Positions 33,652-36,660 of a stretch of DNA of 36,660 nucleotides are shown in pieces. The notes beneath the pieces are model-generated. The model did no database searches, was not told where the DNA came from, and saw only the letters and a program-made list of their open reading frames with translations. The DNA comes from an uncultured Selenomonadales bacterium (lineage in GTDB: Bacteria; Bacillota; Negativicutes; Selenomonadales; Selenomonadaceae), in NCBI GenBank assembly GCA_946536925.1, contig CAMNFC010000008.1:1-36660 (forward strand), read 5' to 3'. Each line of letters starts with the position of its first letter. The stretch's first letter is position 1. Position numbers and translations under genes: made by a program.

Positions 33652-34635
33652 TCAGCCGGCCAGCTCGTTCAAAACGTCTTGGCGGGTGATGGCGTACGTT
33701 CCCGATTTTCTGAGGACGATACCCGCGGCGAGATTAGCTATGTAGGCTCCGTCGACAGGTTTCAATCCGCCGGCCAAAGCCAAAGCAAAGACCGCCGCAA
33801 CCGTATCGGCCGCACCCGCGCTGTCAAAAACTTCTTGGGCACGCGTCCGCAGGTGAGCGACGTCATCTTCCGTCACGAGAGTCATGCCCGAATCGGAACG
33901 TGTCGCCAAAACATTTTTGATTCTGAACTTGCGCATGATGTAACGACCTGCTCTTTCGGCCGCGTCGTCATCGTCCGTGGCAATGGGGCTTAGCAGGATT
34001 TGATTTATCTTGGCGACGTTGGGGGTGATGTAATCGGCTTGCGCGTATTTTATCCACTGTTGACCGTAAGGCATGACGACGACGGGGACGCCGTGATTGT
34101 GAGCCGCGCGAATGACCGAGGCGCAAAATCTTTCCGTGCAAACGCCCTTCTCATAATCGGCCAGGACAATGGCGTCGAGGCTCTCGTTTAATCGTTGGCG
34201 GACGAAACTTTTGAGCGCGTCGAATTGGTCTTCCGTGCGCGGAGCGAGATCTTCAAAATCCATGCGGAACATCTGGACGTGGCCGCTCATGATTCTGATT
34301 TTTGTCGTGGTCGGCCACTCGGTCGCAATCAATCCGTCTTGATCAATGCCGCTCTCGTAAAGTTGCGTGGAAAGAATTTCAAAGTTGTGGTCGTCGCCGA
34401 CGAAGCCCGCAATCGACGTTTGACAGCCGAGGTTGGCCAGATTGTTTGCGATGTTTGCGGCGGCACCGAGAGAAGATTTGCGCTTGACGATTTTGGCGAC
34501 AGGCACGGGCGCGTCGCTGGCAAACTTCCTCACGTCGCCGTAATAATATCTGTCCATCATGATATCGCCGATAACGAGCACCTTGCAGCGGTTGACGCGC
34601 GTCTTAAAAAAATTTTGCCAATCGTTTTTGTTCAT
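33652..34635 (-). CDS. D-glycero-beta-D-manno-heptose-7-phosphate-kinase-like PfkB protein
   Basis: A 327-residue ribokinase-fold protein closest in layout to the RfaE1/HldE kinase domain. VIGDIMMDRYYYGDVRK, the substrate region SLGAAANIANNLANLG, and ADYEKG match. It lacks the nucleotidyltransferase domain of bifunctional HldE. Two usually conserved blocks are altered: the C-terminal GAGD loop reads GAAD (274-277) and the VDPKG block reads VMPYG. It would phosphorylate heptose 7-phosphate for LPS inner core if active. ATG at 34635 follows GGAGGATAA. Isolated from other LPS genes here. Confidence 0.75.
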   Translation of the reverse strand: MNKNDWQNFFKTRVNRCKVLVIGDIMMDRYYYGDVRKFASDAPVPVAKIVKRKSSLGAAANIANNLANLGCQTSIAGFVGDDHNFEILSTQLYESGIDQDGLIATEWPTTTKIRIMSGHVQMFRMDFEDLAPRTEDQFDALKSFVRQRLNESLDAIVLADYEKGVCTERFCASVIRAAHNHGVPVVVMPYGQQWIKYAQADYITPNVAKINQILLSPIATDDDDAAERAGRYIMRKFRIKNVLATRSDSGMTLVTEDDVAHLRTRAQEVFDSAGAADTVAAVFALALAGGLKPVDGAYIANLAAGIVLRKSGTYAITRQDVLNELAG

Positions 34636-34663
34636 TGCTTTATCCTCCAAAATTTTTTTCGCC

Positions 34664-34672
34664 ATTATATCA
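34664..34672 (-). promoter_or_regulatory. Extended -10 promoter of the heptose-kinase-like gene
   Basis: The minus strand reads TGATATAAT (34672-34664), 28 bases upstream of the ATG. No good -35 is visible. The same nonamer occurs at the ccmE, dnaE and fur promoters. Confidence 0.55.
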
Positions 34673-34691
34673 CAAGTGGAGGTGATTGATT

Positions 34692-36272
34692 TTGTCCGAA
34701 GATTTAAAAGTTCAAGCGGAGCTGGAATTTTACAGGAAGTTAAACCCCGAAGCGGCGATTTTTTTTCGGAAGAAGTCGTTGGCGGCGCGGCTTTTGAAAA
34801 TATCCGTCAAAGATTTGAAGAACGCAACGGAGCAGCCGTGGTACGCGGAATATCTCGCGCTGCTGGCGATTCGGCTTGAAAACCCGACGCTACGTTTCGT
34901 GGCCAAAAAATTTGCGCTGAAGTTGGAGCTGTGGTTCAAAAAAAATTTAAATCGGGACGAGCGCGAGCTTGCACTCCTCGGAATGATTCAACTGGTCGAG
35001 CCGACCGAACTTTGCGTGCCGTTCAATCAAAATTTGTGGCCGAAAAAAATGGTTCGCGACGTGCAGGCCGTCTTGTTGAATCAATTCGTTGACGAAAATT
35101 TTTGGGACGAGGACATCGCGACGTATTATCTTTGGCGACAGAATTTTTTGCGTCACGGGAAAAGAAAAATGCGCGTGGCGTTCATGGTCAACTCCTACGT
35201 TTCCGGCGAAAAAATTTTGCCCGTATTTGAAGCTCTCAAAGCTCGCGGCGACGTTGAAACTTTTATCGTGGTTTACGCGGGCGCGGATTTAAAATATTTG
35301 CAGCGGGCGTGGGATTACTTTCAAGAAAAATATCCCGACGAAAAAATTTACAGCTATAGTTTAATGGATTTGCGGCGTCTGGAACCCGATTATGTTTTCC
35401 TGGCCAATCCCTATGACGAACGCAGAAATTTCCCCGGCTTCCGCACGAACGACATCGCCAAGTTCGCCAAGGTTTGCATCATCTCCTACGGCACGACTTT
35501 ATCGAAAATTTTTTCGGACAGGCTCTTCGACGAGTTCAGGGATTTTTGGCACAACGTTTATTTTTATTTTCCGTCGGCCGAAAGCGTTAAGGAAGAATTT
35601 TTGAAACGATTTCCGCAGGGGCTCAATTATCGGCACGTGGAATTTTTCGGCTTCCCCGCGCTCAAACCTTATTACATGCTCGAAAAAAAATCCTCCGATA
35701 AAAAAGTTGTCATGTGGTCGCCGCGCTGGAATTTCGACGACAAAATCGGCGGCTCGCACTTTATGGATTTCAAAGACCAATTCATCGCGCTTGCCAATCA
35801 CAACCTCAAATTGATTTTTCGCCCGCACCCCGATCTTTTCAACGAGCTCATTCACAAAAAATTTATGAGCCGAGAACAGCTGGCCGACTTCGACGCGACG
35901 CTCAAAAAAAATGATATTCATCGGCAGACGACGCTGGCCGGCATGTTCGACACGATTGGCGCAGTCGATATTTTCATCACGGATTATTCGTCGATTATGA
36001 GCCAACTTTTTTTGACGGGGCGGCCGATAATTTATTGCGAATACTCCAAAGCTGCGCCCTTGCCCGAATACGAGGAAATGTTTTCGTCGCTGTACGTGGC
36101 CAACACTTGGCCGGACGTCGAAAAATTTTTGGATGACTTGCTCGCGGGAAAAGATCCTCTCTTCGAACGGCGGCAAGAGATTGCGAAAAAAATTTACGAC
36201 CTTCACAGGGACGCGGCCGGCAAAATTGCCGAGTGCCTCGCTCAAGATTTTAAACTTTCTGAGGTGATTTAA
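34692..36272 (+). CDS. CDP-glycerol glycerophosphotransferase-family protein
   Basis: A 526-residue GT-B-like transferase of the TagB/TagF type, which adds glycerol phosphate or similar units to a surface polymer. The N-terminal region (about 1-155) is helical and not recognised. The catalytic half shows RVAFMVNSYVSGE, MWSPRWNF, IFRPHPD and the CDP-binding ITDYSSIM. TTG start at 34692, 9 bases after GGAGG; the TTG six bases earlier is too close to that SD. No terminator is obvious after it. The acceptor is unknown; LicD and the cytidylyltransferase at 15-19 kb may belong to a related pathway. Confidence 0.85.
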   Translation: MSEDLKVQAELEFYRKLNPEAAIFFRKKSLAARLLKISVKDLKNATEQPWYAEYLALLAIRLENPTLRFVAKKFALKLELWFKKNLNRDERELALLGMIQLVEPTELCVPFNQNLWPKKMVRDVQAVLLNQFVDENFWDEDIATYYLWRQNFLRHGKRKMRVAFMVNSYVSGEKILPVFEALKARGDVETFIVVYAGADLKYLQRAWDYFQEKYPDEKIYSYSLMDLRRLEPDYVFLANPYDERRNFPGFRTNDIAKFAKVCIISYGTTLSKIFSDRLFDEFRDFWHNVYFYFPSAESVKEEFLKRFPQGLNYRHVEFFGFPALKPYYMLEKKSSDKKVVMWSPRWNFDDKIGGSHFMDFKDQFIALANHNLKLIFRPHPDLFNELIHKKFMSREQLADFDATLKKNDIHRQTTLAGMFDTIGAVDIFITDYSSIMSQLFLTGRPIIYCEYSKAAPLPEYEEMFSSLYVANTWPDVEKFLDDLLAGKDPLFERRQEIAKKIYDLHRDAAGKIAECLAQDFKLSEVI

Positions 36273-36660
36273 AAACGTTTTTTGTGCAAAATCAATGCCT
36301 GTTTTTTCCCTCCACGCAGCGTGAATAATTTTGTCGCGTCAATAATTATCGCTGAAAGAAATTTTATTGAGCGGATGAAGCTCCAAAAGCGAGTCTTGCG
36401 TCGTGAATGAATTGAATAATAGAGGCGAGGGTTAAGCCCCAGCGGGCGCAGAAATTTTTGTGGTGACGGGCACTTTTGACAATCTGTCCGTCATGGCGCA
36501 GCGCGACCCTGAGCACTTATCATCGCTCGACAAATCGAATGCGTAGACTTCATCTTTTGAAGTTGGTGCGGAAGTGCTCGCGTTGAATTCAAAGGCAAAA
36601 GCTTTAGAAACAGTGTTCATAAACGTTTAAGCAAAGTTTGGACATGAGAAATCTTAATCA
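36273..36660. other. Gene-poor end of window
   Basis: Apart from the doubtful frameshifted ORF on the minus strand, I see only small palindromes here: CACGCAGCGTG (36313-36323), and ACTTCA paired with TGAAGT around 36550. No T-run follows them. There is no tRNA, riboswitch or insertion-sequence end that I can recognise. Confidence 0.5.
36364..36620 (-). pseudogene. Possible frameshifted small ORF
   Basis: Two minus-strand frames overlap. The first starts at ATG 36620 (MNTVSKAFAFEFNAS...) and stops at 36432. The second is a 50-residue frame open from GTG 36516 to the stop at 36364 (containing RHDGQIVKSARHHKNF). Adding a single G near 36517 would join them as ...DLSSDDKVLRVALRHDG..., about 84 residues. 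Neither half has a clear SD or a family I know, and codon use differs from the neighbours. It could be a decayed gene, a sequence error, or chance. Confidence 0.25.

Noticed and set aside
36273-36660. Possible tRNA, tmRNA or riboswitch in the gene-poor end
   Set aside because: I found no cloverleaf, TTCGA-type arm or tag-like sequence, only short palindromes.
1-36660. CRISPR array, insertion sequence, integrase or phage genes
   Set aside because: No regularly spaced repeats, terminal inverted repeats or transposase or integrase motifs were seen.

Overview
The window looks like a chromosomal segment of a diderm Firmicute, most likely Negativicutes (Selenomonas-like). This is inferred from gene content only. 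Firmicute-type signals are strong GGAGG ribosome binding sites, AddB, HemZ, a Fur resembling the Bacillus protein, a C_GCAxxG_C_C protein and a DUF4127 protein. Outer-membrane or Gram-negative-type signals are a heptose-7-phosphate-kinase-like protein, a PilT/PilC pair and a periplasmic NrfHA nitrite reductase with CcmE/CcmF. I recognise 28 genes plus one small and one broken doubtful ORF. Coding density is very high. I see no tRNA, rRNA, CRISPR array, insertion sequence or prophage. Only the last ~390 bases are gene-poor.

Layout. 1-250: a doubtful 31-residue ORF and a bidirectional terminator. 253-2463 (minus): a GrpE-like and Hsp70-like pair, apart from any dnaJ or hrcA. 2569-6809 (minus): the operon ccmE-ccmF-nrfH-nrfA, an ammonia-forming nitrite reductase with part of its own heme-attachment machinery. 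CcmE has Cys in place of the usual heme-binding His. 6925-12096 (minus): class A penicillin-binding protein, pilT, a Sel1-repeat protein and pilC, in overlapping or abutting frames. 12206-15382 (plus): addB, alone and terminated. 15415-18811 (minus): LicD-like, IspD/TarI-like cytidylyltransferase, NAD-dependent epimerase and GNAT acetyltransferase, probably a surface-glycan operon. 18932-21475 (minus): a large exported clostripain-family protease with a consensus promoter. 21631-28003 (plus): dnaE, then a D,D-carboxypeptidase, a C_GCAxxG_C_C redox protein and an exported class-3 lipase. 27996-31963 (minus): fur-hemZ-phzF-hisS. 32082-33650 (plus): exported DUF4127 protein. 33652-34635 (minus): heptose-kinase-like PfkB protein. 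34692-36272 (plus): CDP-glycerol glycerophosphotransferase-like protein. 36273-36660: no confident gene, possibly a frameshifted small ORF on the minus strand.

Themes. Much of the segment builds or remodels the envelope (two penicillin-interacting enzymes, LicD, cytidylyltransferase, epimerase, glycerophosphotransferase, heptose-kinase-like protein, pilus motor). The rest covers anaerobic respiration and heme (nrf/ccm, hemZ under fur) and housekeeping (dnaE, hisS, addB). Two sequence habits run through the whole window. The octamer AAAATTTT is extremely frequent. TTG start codons are common: eight genes are best explained by TTG starts placed by a strong SD.

The strongest leads are the CxxxY-type CcmE in a compact nitrite reductase operon, the stand-alone GrpE/Hsp70-like pair, the Sel1 protein inside the pilT-pilC operon, the hairpin between SD and start of the cytidylyltransferase gene, and the AAAATTTT excess. 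I did not find a clearly new defence system or mobile element.
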